A stretch of 64,000 bases of DNA from a virus: the IMG/VR virus record IMGVR_UViG_3300025327_000016, positions 35,840-99,839 of that record. One strand, 5' to 3'. Below, one piece after another: positions 8,125 to 18,985 of this stretch (the first letter of the stretch is position 1; each line of letters begins with the position of its first letter). Position numbers and translations under genes: made by a program. The notes below the pieces were generated by a model. The model saw nothing but the letters and a program-made list of their open reading frames with translations, was not told the origin of the DNA and ran no database searches.

Positions 8125-11100
8125 ATGGCATTTGGACCCTTTCCAATTAATCACGGAGAAGAGAGCGCAAGAGAATCTCTTCACATAGCTAGGTCAGTTA
8201 GTAATCCTGCGTGGAGCGAGCATCTTCACAACCAAACCACTAGATCTAGTAATCTTATACTAGATCCATTTACAGGAGAGAATATTCTTATTGCTCCTCT
8301 TACTAATCAGACCTACACAACACACAAAGAAATCCAACGAGCACTATCTACCTCATTAAGCACACCATCCTATTTTGGACAGTATCTCCATACACCACAT
8401 AATGTAAGCATTAGATCTAAGATCAGTAAAATGATTAGTTTGGGTCATATAGGTGGTACAGGTGGTCCACAATTACCAACTATTAGATTTACCGCTTCTG
8501 CTTATCACGAAGGATTAACTGGTCTTCCTGTAAAGACATCACTACCAACTATTATACCTCCTTCTGGTTCTTGGCAAACACAGCTAGAAAACATGACTAG
8601 AACTGAAAAATGGAAGCTATGGCAAGACGTAACAGGTGCAATGCCTAGTGGAGGATATACACTAGATCAAATTAAACAACTTCAGGCAAATCTTTTTCAC
8701 CGAGAATTATCTGTTCAGGAATTCTTGCAAGCATATCAACAAATAGAAAAGACATCTACCAAAGATGTAGTCATAAAAACTAAGCAATTACTTAAGGCTT
8801 CTTTTGGTGCTAATATATCCTTACCTAATACTATCAAAGATATATATACTATGGAACAACATATCTTTGAGAAAATCTTACCCTCTTTTGGAGAAGAAGT
8901 ACAGGAAACTCTTAAGGGGTACCGTACAGTAGTGACTGGTTCTAGTAAGGCGCGTATGGCCTGGGAGATACACGAGCGTCCTCTTAAGATGATGGGTTCG
9001 TGGTTAGCTCAGTTTACATCTTCTCCTAAGGTAGATCGTAACTTATTGGCTCAAACAAGTAATATAATAGAAGCTGGTGCAAAAAGAGATTTAACACAAG
9101 AATTGGCTTCTGCTAATGTGATGTCTCGTGAAAAGATGGAGGCAATGGATGTCTTACGACCCCTTTCTCAACGAGAAAGGGAAATACAATCTGGTATGGG
9201 AACAGTTTTTCAGTTTAGTCCTAAGTCCATATCTCCTCTTGCAGAAACAGCCCTACCCACACAACTATCAGAAGCTGATGTATTTGGAACAGCATTCGAG
9301 TCCTACATGCGTCAGACACACCCACAAGCAATATATTCCTATCAGAAATTTAGACACTCTGAAGACATATTAAAACTAGTTAAGGGTCATACTGCTGAGG
9401 TTGCGGAGTTTGATGAATTTCGTAAAGTAATACAGAAAATTGCAACTCGTGCTGCTACGCAAGCACCAGGATATAGATCTAAAGCATATCTCAAGCTAGC
9501 AAAATCTACTACATTAGATTTTGCTCAACAAATGGCAGCATGGCAGGATTATATAAGATCTGGTATGTCAGAAATAGAAACAGTATCTGAGTTTGGTGCT
9601 AAAGCATCGCAAGCATCTAAAGAGTTAGCCAACATAGAGCAACTAATACAACAACATCGCGAAGCTGGTGAGCTATATGGCACACCTAAAATGCAAGCTC
9701 TTTTTGAACAGCGTGAAGATATAGCTAAGCAATTTGTAGGGCATGAGAGAATATTAGCTAGTGGTAAATCACCCAAAGACATTGTAAATTTACCCAGTCA
9801 ACCTACAAACCCTCTTGAATCCTATGCTAAACCTTTTGTTGGGCCAATGCCTCAACAAGTATTACAGCCTAAGTCAGTTCAATACAAGCGTATTACTACA
9901 GCTAAGGGGTTACAAGAATTCCTTAAGAGTCTACCATCATCTGGTCATATTGCATTAGATACAGAAACAACAGCATTTTCTGAAGCAATAGAGAGAGTTA
10001 GATTGCTTCAGCTTTCAGCTGAGGGCGGACCTGTTGGTATTGTAGATCTCCTTAAACTACCTAAAAAGGGTAGATCTATTTTAACTGAGTTCCTCGCTAG
10101 TTCTAGACCTAAAATAATACAAAATGCTCCATTTGATATCAAAGCTTTATTAGGCGAAGGATATAAAATCGGTGGGCAGATATACGATCCTATGGTGGCA
10201 GAGCAGGTTCTTAGTCAAACTAAGTATGGTAAATCTAACCTAGGATATCTTGCGTCTAAATATTTAAACATTTCCTTGCCTAAAGAAGCACAAAAATCTA
10301 AGTGGGGTGGTAGGCTATCAAAACAACGATACCAGTATGCAGCCAGAGACGTAGCCGTACTACATGATATAATGAGTGCTCAGTCTGCAGCATTTGAACA
10401 GGTGGGTATAGAGCAATACAATATAGCTGCGAAGCAGATGACTAGTATACAGCAAAGAGCTAGAGAAAAGTTTATTACAACAACACATCTAAAATCTACA
10501 ATAAAATCCACAACACCAATAATACCAACACCAACAGTAGCACCATCAGCACGACGAACAGCACCATCAACAGCATTACCAACAGCATTATCAACAGCAC
10601 TACGAACAGCATTACCAACAGCACCATCAACAGCACCAATAATACCAACAACACCAATAACAACAACACCAATAACAGCAATACCAACAGGTCCTCAAGC
10701 TACTGCAATACCTTCACCGTCTAGAGCCCAGAATATTATGGACGTTCTTACGAGTGAGCCAGGTCGTAGAAAGATCTTATCGGCAGGTGCTTCACTTGAA
10801 GCAGGTCCATGGGCAGCCATACCTGAGAAGTCTGCAGAACTTATGCGCCAGAATCAAGAGAAGCTATATGCTCTTAGTCGTGGAGTAGGATACTATGCTA
10901 AAGTAAAACCCCTTGGGGAAACTGGAGGTATGCATGAGTTAATCCTACAGTCTATGGAAACCCACGGAGCTAAGTTTAAAATGGTAGGTACAGCAGAAGA
11001 GCTAAATGAGAAACTGCGTTCTGCTCAAGCCCAGGCATTTGTAGAAGGTATAGCTCCTGAATCAGCTATAGAAGAAGTTAAAGCAAAAACTATTATTAGT

Positions 11101-11853
11101 GAAGCAGATTTATGGAGACGTAGATTAGATAGAGGTATTCAGCATGGCGCAGAACAAGGTGTAATAGAAAGCCACTATCAACAAACAAGTTCTCTAATAG
11201 GTAATCTAACAGAACAATACGCTCATCTACCTATGTCAGAAAGATTACGCCAGATACGTTCTGGAGCTAAGCTACAAGATCTTATGGGTAGCTTCACTGC
11301 TGCAGCTGATATCACAGAAGAAGTTGCTGGTAGTGTAGGGGCTCATGCAGCCTCTGGAGTAGCTGAGGCTGCTGAAACAATTCGTCCTAAGCCAGGAAAA
11401 GCTATTGATATGATAGAGAATGCTTTTATGCGCTTACCTCGTTCCGCGCGATGGGGATTAGGTGGTTTAGCTACAGCTGTCGTAGGTGCGGGATTACTTT
11501 CTTCTTCACTACAACTAGGTCAACGTGAACTCAAACCAGATATGATAGCACCTGGTCCAGACATGACACCTATGCCCGATGGTTCTTACACACCTCCAGC
11601 TAGTCCATCAGTAGGTGGCACAACACGTATTATGGATGAGACAGTACCAGGTAAGGGAGGTAATGCGTATAAAGTGCGCATTAGGGCCCGCGACAGAGGA
11701 GATATAGACCCCGATCAACTACATCAATTGGTTGGTCAATCACTATCTCAAGTTCAAATGCCAACCAATATTCATATCACATCACAAGATCACCGCAAGA
11801 AAATCAAAGAAACAGTTGAAGATGAATTACTACATCTACTTCATAAAAGGTAA
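8125..11853 (+). CDS. Giant virion-associated protein with internal DEDDy 3'-5' exonuclease domain
   Basis: This 1242-aa protein sits between the tape-measure candidate and the tail lysin. Residues about 590-770 form a 3'-5' exonuclease domain of the RNase D/DNA polymerase I proofreading type. Motif I is IALDTETT (D612, E614), motif II is QNAPFDIKAL (D671) and motif III is YAARD (Y738, D742), so all catalytic residues are present. A Thr/Pro/Ala linker follows (about 791-855), then a helical region, a hydrophobic segment near 1109-1128 and a charged tail. The N-terminal 590 residues are helical and unrecognised. There is no polymerase domain. A virion role is inferred from context; I am confident of the exonuclease fold. 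Confidence 0.75.
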   Translation: MAFGPFPINHGEESARESLHIARSVSNPAWSEHLHNQTTRSSNLILDPFTGENILIAPLTNQTYTTHKEIQRALSTSLSTPSYFGQYLHTPHNVSIRSKISKMISLGHIGGTGGPQLPTIRFTASAYHEGLTGLPVKTSLPTIIPPSGSWQTQLENMTRTEKWKLWQDVTGAMPSGGYTLDQIKQLQANLFHRELSVQEFLQAYQQIEKTSTKDVVIKTKQLLKASFGANISLPNTIKDIYTMEQHIFEKILPSFGEEVQETLKGYRTVVTGSSKARMAWEIHERPLKMMGSWLAQFTSSPKVDRNLLAQTSNIIEAGAKRDLTQELASANVMSREKMEAMDVLRPLSQREREIQSGMGTVFQFSPKSISPLAETALPTQLSEADVFGTAFESYMRQTHPQAIYSYQKFRHSEDILKLVKGHTAEVAEFDEFRKVIQKIATRAATQAPGYRSKAYLKLAKSTTLDFAQQMAAWQDYIRSGMSEIETVSEFGAKASQASKELANIEQLIQQHREAGELYGTPKMQALFEQREDIAKQFVGHERILASGKSPKDIVNLPSQPTNPLESYAKPFVGPMPQQVLQPKSVQYKRITTAKGLQEFLKSLPSSGHIALDTETTAFSEAIERVRLLQLSAEGGPVGIVDLLKLPKKGRSILTEFLASSRPKIIQNAPFDIKALLGEGYKIGGQIYDPMVAEQVLSQTKYGKSNLGYLASKYLNISLPKEAQKSKWGGRLSKQRYQYAARDVAVLHDIMSAQSAAFEQVGIEQYNIAAKQMTSIQQRAREKFITTTHLKSTIKSTTPIIPTPTVAPSARRTAPSTALPTALSTALRTALPTAPSTAPIIPTTPITTTPITAIPTGPQATAIPSPSRAQNIMDVLTSEPGRRKILSAGASLEAGPWAAIPEKSAELMRQNQEKLYALSRGVGYYAKVKPLGETGGMHELILQSMETHGAKFKMVGTAEELNEKLRSAQAQAFVEGIAPESAIEEVKAKTIISEADLWRRRLDRGIQHGAEQGVIESHYQQTSSLIGNLTEQYAHLPMSERLRQIRSGAKLQDLMGSFTAAADITEEVAGSVGAHAASGVAEAAETIRPKPGKAIDMIENAFMRLPRSARWGLGGLATAVVGAGLLSSSLQLGQRELKPDMIAPGPDMTPMPDGSYTPPASPSVGGTTRIMDETVPGKGGNAYKVRIRARDRGDIDPDQLHQLVGQSLSQVQMPTNIHITSQDHRKKIKETVEDELLHLLHKR
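9161..9181 (+). other. Perfect 9-bp stem-loop inside coding sequence
   Basis: CCCTTTCTC (9161-9169), loop AAC, GAGAAAGGG (9173-9181). It lies within the exonuclease-containing giant gene, far from any gene start. It is followed by AAATACAAT, so it is not an evident terminator. Function unknown. Confidence 0.5.
10497..10690 (+). repeat. Degenerate 12-base repeat encoding a Thr/Pro/Ala linker
   Basis: About 190 bases are built from near-copies of ACAGCATTACCA, ACAGCACCATCA and ACAATAACACCA-like units. They encode TALP, TALS, TALR, TAPS and PTTPIT-type tetrads. The strand is almost free of T-rich codons and differs sharply in composition from its surroundings. It separates the exonuclease domain from the C-terminal part of the protein. 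Such tracts change length by slippage, so this is probably an extended, variable-length spacer. Confidence 0.7.
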
Positions 11854-11855
11854 AT

Positions 11856-14800
11856 ATGTCTAGAGATACTAATCCTAACGAAGCATCTAAATTACTTACC
11901 AGTCAAGATCGTAAGGATCTTCTTAAGATAATTGATAGTGGTAATGCTCTTATTACTATCCTTCCAGAACTTAGAAAACAAAATCCCAATCAAGAACTGG
12001 TTCGCAAAGCACGACAATATGTATCTGATATAGTTGATGGCGAAAGCAACTTATCTCTTACTCGCGATCAATTCTTCTCCCCAGTTATATTACCCCTCTT
12101 TAGACAAGAAGCTATGGGTGCTGTGGGCTTTGTGAGTAAGTTAGTAGCCATGCCTGATAATGGTATTTCTACTGTTCAAAGTGCAATAACTAATGCAGAG
12201 AGACTTGGTGGTAAATTAATAGTTGCAGAAGCCAATCGAGAGTTTCGCCAAGAAGGTAAGGAAACATTAGGATTAAATATAGGTGGTTTTAGTGGAAATT
12301 ACGAAGCTCTCTTTGAAAACAATGACTTTCCTGAGGCATTTGATTTTCCTGATAGAGAGGACCTACTGGGTGATCCTACTTATTTTAGATTAGGAGATAG
12401 TATATTTCATATACCACCAGAGAATATATCTGTCAATAAAGTATTTCAAACAACGGCTCTTAGTACGATTCGTACGCCTGGTGCACAACAACACTTTGCT
12501 GGTAGATCTGATATTCGCATAGAGATAGAATTAACTTTTTCTAACCTTAATGAGATATTTGGTAATGCAAGTAATGTTAAAAAGATTAAAAGAGATAGTG
12601 GTGAAGAAGTAGTATTCGGAGATCCTAATTGTTTAGCTTCATTAGTAGCTCAATTCAGACAGACACCCTTCTTACCAGTGCTCAATAGTAAGCTAACCAT
12701 AGATTATGAAATAGATGCCATTACATTAATGAGTATGCAAATAGGCACCGTACCTGGATTACCTCAAGCATTAAAGGTGCGTTTATCTATGCTTGCTTTT
12801 AACTATAAAGTATATATGCCTCACGTACATTTTTTTACAGATGCATTTATATGGCCTGTATTTAGATGGCACTGGACAAACTATCACAAATCTATTACAG
12901 CTAATCTAATTAAACATACCATAGATCCAGAAAGCAATGCATTTAAACATACACCACTAGGTACAAATCCCAATAATGCCAAATTAACTTCTTATTGGGA
13001 CGATATAGCTAGTGGAGCAGAATTGCTTAAGTCACAGTGGAATAGTGAGATATCCTTTAGTCTAGTTGCAGAAGAGGCATTAGAGCAACGTAAGCGCATA
13101 GGTGCATTACTTCGTGTACAAGAACTATCCCGTGCTAGAGAACAAGTCGCAGATCTAGAAGATGCACTAAAGAAATTAAGAACTCAATGGATAGAAAATG
13201 GTATCTCAGATCATCTCTTAACCTTAAATACACAAGAACCTATTATTATCACGCAGATGAGCGTAACAATGGAAAATCAGATTACTCTTATGCGTATGCA
13301 CGATCAAGAGATTGCCCCTCACCAATTTATGGGTTCACAAGAAGATAGAATAGTTGTTACCTTAATTGCTAATAATGACAATAATCTCATAACAGACTTA
13401 GTAAACTTATTTAAGAATGCTCAGAAATATGCTAGAGAATATCGCTTTGAAATAAACGATGGTTTTATGACCATAGATCATCCTATCTTAAAGTTATTAG
13501 GTATCAGATATGTAGTACCACAAGTCATCCTTATGGATGACGTACAGGGTTTCCCTGGCTGGCGTCAGATTACTATGAGTTTCGCTTCTTTCAATCGCGC
13601 CGAAAGAGCATTTAAAGATGTTAAACACGTATTTCAAAGCGACTTCTTTGCATCAGATGAATTTAAGAAGTACTTAGAAAACAATACCAATGTTGAAAGT
13701 GCTGGTCGTAGTATAGATAAAGAATTAATAGAGATGGCTTTAGAGAGTATGCAAACCTTGCAACTCTATCCAGATCTTCAATTACCTACTTTTAAAGAAT
13801 TTAGTCAGGGATTACTTGATATCATCAAACTAGTTCCTGAGTTTACAGAACAACGAGCTATCTTAGTTAGACATATTAAAGAAAATAATGGTTTGTATGT
13901 TGATCCTGATTTCTATATGGCATGGCCACTATCTCAGGATAAAACTACATGGGTAGGATTACTTCAAGCACACATATTAGATGCTCTCAATGATGCTGAG
14001 ATCGATGGTTTAGAAATGACCTATGCTTCTAACTTCTCGGTTAATCCTGATGGTACAAACGATAGGATGACAGCAAAAGCTATAGGTAGGCAGAAATACG
14101 GGAGTATAATTACTCATCCGCATCATGATGGTTTACCTATGAATGAAATGGTTAACTCCATTATAGATACAACATCAATAGGAGTTAGTGAGAATGCTAG
14201 GCTAGTTCAAGAGACAGATGCTGAAGCTCGTAAGATACTAGAAGAAGCAAAAGCAAATGCAACCACTAAAGAAGAGCGAGAGCGTATAGATAAATTTGAG
14301 CAGCATATATTTAATGCTAGGGCAGATGATCTTAAAGCTAAACTAGATGAAATAGAAAGATTTAATTCAGCAGCTTTAGGGCCACAACCAGTACCTCAAA
14401 GTATAACAGGTAAAATAGAAACATCTTTAGGTTTACCAGCATCAACTAAACCAACTCCTATTACACTAGTAGCTATAGAATCTAAAACCAATAATATATC
14501 TATACCATCAAGAGCTATAGATACTTATGCTAACAATTCGGTGCAAGATGAATTACAAATGTCAAAAATAAAAGATACTATTGTTTCTGCTGCTAAAGAA
14601 AATAATATAGATCCAGTTGTACTAACAGAATTATTTAGAACAGAGAGTAATTTTCAGGCTCATGCTAAGAGCCCAACTGGATATGTGGGTATGGGTCAGC
14701 TAGGACCTGCCGCTGCATGTGATGCATCTAGAGCTCTAGGTGGTTTTCTTGGAGCTGAGGAGAAGGCTGCTTGTGATCCCAATATAATTAATACATTTAG

Positions 14801-17800
14801 TAATACGGGGAAAATCAACAACCAGCGATTACTTAATAAGCTTTACGATCCAGAAATCAATATACGCCTATCGGCTAAGTATTTAGGATTACAACTTAAA
14901 GCAACTAAGGGAGACTATCAGCAAGCTCTTGCTGCATATAACGATGGTCTAGGTAACGTACTATCAGGAGCAGCATTTAAAAAACCTACAGTTCAAGCAT
15001 ATATTAATAATATTCTTGGTGCATCAGGTAAATTTAAGGCCAATGCTCAGTTAACTGGTGGTGTGCAAACAAAGAGTGGTACACATGGAGATAATAATTC
15101 CGCTCAGATGAAAATAGAAATACCCAACAGATCTGTTAGACAGATATTAGCAGAGACAGATACAGAATCCAATACAGTAAATGATGTTATAGCTGCAACA
15201 GCCCCTGTTCCTAGATATAAACCTGGTAAGTCAGATAGAGCTGCTTACCATGATTTATTAACCTATGATCAAACAGGAAGATTGGTATTAGCATTCCCTA
15301 CATATGTTCTTCAGTTACTCGATGAAGGACCAATGATATGGTGGTTTAAATGCATACCTATCTTTGCTAGCCTAAATTCTCTTATGGATGCTACGGTCCG
15401 TATGGATCGTCGAGAACCAGTGCATATAGCTACATTCACATTTGCTAATGCATACCACAGTATGGTACAGGGTGGATGGCAAGATCTAGGTGCTGATTAC
15501 GGTAGACATGTTCTTCAAACCACTAATGCTGGAGCAAACAATAATGCATTAGGTGGATTCCCTGCTATGATAGGTGATTACTTTGCATGGTTGGGCGCTT
15601 CATATCTAGCTTATCTTATTCCTAATAGAGAGATAATAGAATACATAAATGAACAGCGCACGCGCCAGTGGGAGCAAACAGCAATACGCCCAGGTATACG
15701 CATACATTTTAGATTGGGATATGGTTCCAATGGATTGCGGTTGCCCGTTGTGTTTAATGGAACGGTAGTAGCTACAGAGGTAGGAGAAGTAGTAGAGGTT
15801 ATAGCCGAAGGTGATGGTAGAGAATTAATGAATATATTCCCCGTTGCTAAGCCTAATGCCAAAATTAAAGACATACAGCTATATGAACATAGAGATCTCA
15901 TGGTTAATATGATGATGCCCTATGGAGCAGCTAGTGCTGAAGATGAAAGTGACATGGCTGAAACTCTTATGGGAGATTTCTGGGTACACTTAAAAGACGC
16001 ACTCAGCAAATCAACAGCTGGTCAATCAATGTCCCTAATAGGGAAGGGCTGGAAAGTTGTACATTTCGGTAGGCCCGTATATCCAGAACCAATAATGAAT
16101 GCCATGAAAGCTCAAGTAAATAGCAATAAACGATTTTTAGTGCAATCCATGCAAGAAACACTAGAAAGAATAAATGCTAAAGGAATACCATTACCAGATC
16201 AACTAATATTAGCAAGTGTAGCTATTAACTTTGATAATTTAACTTTTTTCGGAAGGACAACTATGGATTTAATAGAACCCCTAAGGGGTTTCTACTTAGC
16301 ATCCACAGATCCTAAAGCCTTTTATGGTGAAATAGGCGAGAATATATATTCACCAGCTGATGTAGCCAGATTAGCTAAGAAGGAAGATACACCTACACAG
16401 GAGGACTTCCTTCGTTCAGGTGGCCATAAACTTAATATGTTTATATTCAATAAGAACCCATGGGATGTTATGACCCTGTGTATGCAAACAAGCCCCAACT
16501 TTTACTTACAAGTACGTCCATTTGAATATAGATCAACCCTTTTCTTTGGAGAAGGATACTATGACTTTAGGTATGCATATCATAGAGTTAGCTCTAAGGA
16601 CATACAAAATAATAAAGAACACAATATAAATGTAACCCAAACATCTACTAGTCAAGTAGGTGTTAAAGATATTCAAAGAATTAAAGATTTAACTCGGACC
16701 ATCCTCAATTCACTACGTATGATTCAATCCACTCAAAACATACTTATTTCAGATGTTGCAATGACATTACTTGCTAATGATATTATCCTAAAGGAAGTAG
16801 AATTACAACAATTAACAAATCAAAAATATAAACCCATATTTAACGGTAATATTGATCATCCCAATACAGATGAAGTCCGTGCACAACTAGAAAAAGTATT
16901 AATGGAGCAATCACTTATAGCTCGCGGTAGAGAGCTTAACCAAACACTAGCTCAGAATGCTCAAACTGCTCCAGGAAGCACAACTGTATCTAATACCGAC
17001 CCTAATCCTGCTTACATCAATGACCCTCGTTTTGGGCTACCTGTAGCATATAAAATCAAAACCTTTTCTCAAGCTCATATATTTACCTCGGGTAATATTA
17101 TAGCTAATGACATACAAGTTAATAATGATCTTGTTTATACAGATATGCACGCTGTATGGTATGTATCTGACAGTGAACCTAAAATAGAACCTCAAGTAAT
17201 AGATAGCGCCATCTTCCCTCAATATCGCAAGAACCAAGTAGTTGATACTAGATTCTTAGCTACTAAGTTTAGTGACCCTTGGGATCATGCTGGATTTGGT
17301 ATACCTAATTTGTTTTTAAACTTTCTTACAGCTGGTATATGGGGTGGAATTAAAGATTTAATTAACAATACCATTAATGGTTGGCCACTCAGTTCTGCAC
17401 ATAGACAAGCTATCAAGATAACTAGATCATTACTTCGTGATTCTGCAAGAGAGATGTATCAAGGAAGCCTATTAGTTATGGGTACACCGTGGGCGTTCCC
17501 ATGTGATAAATTCTACTTAGCCGATTCATATGTAGAGATGAATGGTGTTGCTGATATAAAAGCAGTTACTCACCACTTTGGATTTGATACGGGATTTGTT
17601 ACAGATATTACGCCTGATATAGCCTGTGCTGTAAAAGGTGATAGGTTATGGGCTAACTATTTAGTGGGCATAGCAGCCATAGGTGCTACTGTTGTTGTAA
17701 GAAATGCGGTTACTACATGGTTAGCACATAGTGCTGCTAAACTCAAAAATACCTTATTGAAGGCAGGCAATACATTAAATAAAACAAAACAACTATTCCA

Positions 17801-18968
17801 AACTGCTAACTCAGCTCAAGCAACAGCCATTGTTGACGGTTTTGAAAATCCTACTACATCTACCTTATCTAAAGGCAAAGATCTTATTAATAAATTTTCT
17901 AAATCTGGCGGCGATGCCCTAAATAAAATCAAAGGCATGATACACATTATTGCTAGAGCCAAGCGTCTAAATACACTTGGTAAGATGATCAAAGCTGGTA
18001 AGACAACAACTAGTGCGGGCAAAAACATTATACAGCTAATTAAAGCAGGCAGTGTGGTTCTTAAGGCTACGGCAGTAGGTGAAGCAGCTACGGGTGTTGG
18101 TGCTCCTGTGGCAGCTGTACAATTCGCAGTATCTCTAGTACTAGATATACTAGTATGGCTAGTAGTTGATCGTATATTCTTATCAATAGAATACTGGCAA
18201 TCTAGTAAATATTCACTTATTATAGCACCTCTTAACTTTAGAGGTAGAGAATATACTGCAGGTATAGCAGGTCATAGACAGGGTACCGTAGTTACCCTTG
18301 GTGGAGATGATATACCTAATGCATCTAGTGATGACTTTACTCAACAAATAAAACAAATAAGAGAAGCTGGTAAGCAAGCTGAGGATGAGTATAAGGGTAA
18401 ACAACCCAATACCAATAATGAGGAGTTGGCTCCTCAGGGTGCGCGAGGAGGTACTAAATCATTGCCTCCATCTACATCTAAACAACCCGCTGATACGTCT
18501 AAACCCGTACCCGTTAAGTCTGGTCAGTATGTGCGTCCAGGCAATGGACCCACCACTAGCTCCTTCGGTGTTAACCGAGGAGATCATATTCATCAAGGCA
18601 TAGACATAGGTGTTCCTGAGGGCTCAGCTATACGTGCAATTTCAGATGGATATGTAGAAGCCCTAGGTACTCAGATAGGTTCTAGTGGTAGGGGATATGG
18701 AAACTGGTTAGCTATTAATCATGATGATGGCACTGCTGCTGGATATGCTCACTTACAGAACTACGAATTTGATCCAACCACTATGGCTCGCATTAGACGC
18801 GGTGAAAAAGTACGTATTATCAAAGGACAAGTAGTAGCTCGCTCAGGGGTATCAGGAGCACCTGGTCAACCACATCTTCATTTTGAAGCCGCATTAGGAC
18901 CAAACAAAGTATTAAGTGGACTTAGTGGAGATACCGTAGATCCGTGTAGTACTTTTGGAATATGTTAG
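11856..18968 (+). CDS. Giant tail lysin/baseplate hub protein with SLT and M23 peptidoglycan-cleaving domains
   Basis: This 2370-aa protein begins with a virion domain (IPPENISVNKVFQTTALSTI and an IRIEIELTF strand), and a related fold seems to recur near residues 1120-1220. Residues about 905-1050 form a lytic transglycosylase domain: TESNF with candidate catalytic E930, GYVGMGQLGP and AAYNDG. Hydrophobic stretches lie near 1930-1958 and 2061-2112. The C terminus is an M23 metallopeptidase with HQGIDIG (H2246, D2250) and HLHFE (H2340, H2342), the zinc and catalytic residues. It would open the glycan strands and the peptide cross-links during DNA injection. It starts three bases after the preceding stop. 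Confidence 0.8.
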   Translation: MSRDTNPNEASKLLTSQDRKDLLKIIDSGNALITILPELRKQNPNQELVRKARQYVSDIVDGESNLSLTRDQFFSPVILPLFRQEAMGAVGFVSKLVAMPDNGISTVQSAITNAERLGGKLIVAEANREFRQEGKETLGLNIGGFSGNYEALFENNDFPEAFDFPDREDLLGDPTYFRLGDSIFHIPPENISVNKVFQTTALSTIRTPGAQQHFAGRSDIRIEIELTFSNLNEIFGNASNVKKIKRDSGEEVVFGDPNCLASLVAQFRQTPFLPVLNSKLTIDYEIDAITLMSMQIGTVPGLPQALKVRLSMLAFNYKVYMPHVHFFTDAFIWPVFRWHWTNYHKSITANLIKHTIDPESNAFKHTPLGTNPNNAKLTSYWDDIASGAELLKSQWNSEISFSLVAEEALEQRKRIGALLRVQELSRAREQVADLEDALKKLRTQWIENGISDHLLTLNTQEPIIITQMSVTMENQITLMRMHDQEIAPHQFMGSQEDRIVVTLIANNDNNLITDLVNLFKNAQKYAREYRFEINDGFMTIDHPILKLLGIRYVVPQVILMDDVQGFPGWRQITMSFASFNRAERAFKDVKHVFQSDFFASDEFKKYLENNTNVESAGRSIDKELIEMALESMQTLQLYPDLQLPTFKEFSQGLLDIIKLVPEFTEQRAILVRHIKENNGLYVDPDFYMAWPLSQDKTTWVGLLQAHILDALNDAEIDGLEMTYASNFSVNPDGTNDRMTAKAIGRQKYGSIITHPHHDGLPMNEMVNSIIDTTSIGVSENARLVQETDAEARKILEEAKANATTKEERERIDKFEQHIFNARADDLKAKLDEIERFNSAALGPQPVPQSITGKIETSLGLPASTKPTPITLVAIESKTNNISIPSRAIDTYANNSVQDELQMSKIKDTIVSAAKENNIDPVVLTELFRTESNFQAHAKSPTGYVGMGQLGPAAACDASRALGGFLGAEEKAACDPNIINTFSNTGKINNQRLLNKLYDPEINIRLSAKYLGLQLKATKGDYQQALAAYNDGLGNVLSGAAFKKPTVQAYINNILGASGKFKANAQLTGGVQTKSGTHGDNNSAQMKIEIPNRSVRQILAETDTESNTVNDVIAATAPVPRYKPGKSDRAAYHDLLTYDQTGRLVLAFPTYVLQLLDEGPMIWWFKCIPIFASLNSLMDATVRMDRREPVHIATFTFANAYHSMVQGGWQDLGADYGRHVLQTTNAGANNNALGGFPAMIGDYFAWLGASYLAYLIPNREIIEYINEQRTRQWEQTAIRPGIRIHFRLGYGSNGLRLPVVFNGTVVATEVGEVVEVIAEGDGRELMNIFPVAKPNAKIKDIQLYEHRDLMVNMMMPYGAASAEDESDMAETLMGDFWVHLKDALSKSTAGQSMSLIGKGWKVVHFGRPVYPEPIMNAMKAQVNSNKRFLVQSMQETLERINAKGIPLPDQLILASVAINFDNLTFFGRTTMDLIEPLRGFYLASTDPKAFYGEIGENIYSPADVARLAKKEDTPTQEDFLRSGGHKLNMFIFNKNPWDVMTLCMQTSPNFYLQVRPFEYRSTLFFGEGYYDFRYAYHRVSSKDIQNNKEHNINVTQTSTSQVGVKDIQRIKDLTRTILNSLRMIQSTQNILISDVAMTLLANDIILKEVELQQLTNQKYKPIFNGNIDHPNTDEVRAQLEKVLMEQSLIARGRELNQTLAQNAQTAPGSTTVSNTDPNPAYINDPRFGLPVAYKIKTFSQAHIFTSGNIIANDIQVNNDLVYTDMHAVWYVSDSEPKIEPQVIDSAIFPQYRKNQVVDTRFLATKFSDPWDHAGFGIPNLFLNFLTAGIWGGIKDLINNTINGWPLSSAHRQAIKITRSLLRDSAREMYQGSLLVMGTPWAFPCDKFYLADSYVEMNGVADIKAVTHHFGFDTGFVTDITPDIACAVKGDRLWANYLVGIAAIGATVVVRNAVTTWLAHSAAKLKNTLLKAGNTLNKTKQLFQTANSAQATAIVDGFENPTTSTLSKGKDLINKFSKSGGDALNKIKGMIHIIARAKRLNTLGKMIKAGKTTTSAGKNIIQLIKAGSVVLKATAVGEAATGVGAPVAAVQFAVSLVLDILVWLVVDRIFLSIEYWQSSKYSLIIAPLNFRGREYTAGIAGHRQGTVVTLGGDDIPNASSDDFTQQIKQIREAGKQAEDEYKGKQPNTNNEELAPQGARGGTKSLPPSTSKQPADTSKPVPVKSGQYVRPGNGPTTSSFGVNRGDHIHQGIDIGVPEGSAIRAISDGYVEALGTQIGSSGRGYGNWLAINHDDGTAAGYAHLQNYEFDPTTMARIRRGEKVRIIKGQVVARSGVSGAPGQPHLHFEAALGPNKVLSGLSGDTVDPCSTFGIC

Positions 18969-18985
18969 TTGTTTAATATTAATTT

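Noticed and set aside
10496-10687. Reverse-strand frame of 63 codons, almost all Leu, Val and Met
   Set aside because: It is the complement of the Thr/Pro/Ala repeat in the exonuclease-containing gene and has no ribosome site.
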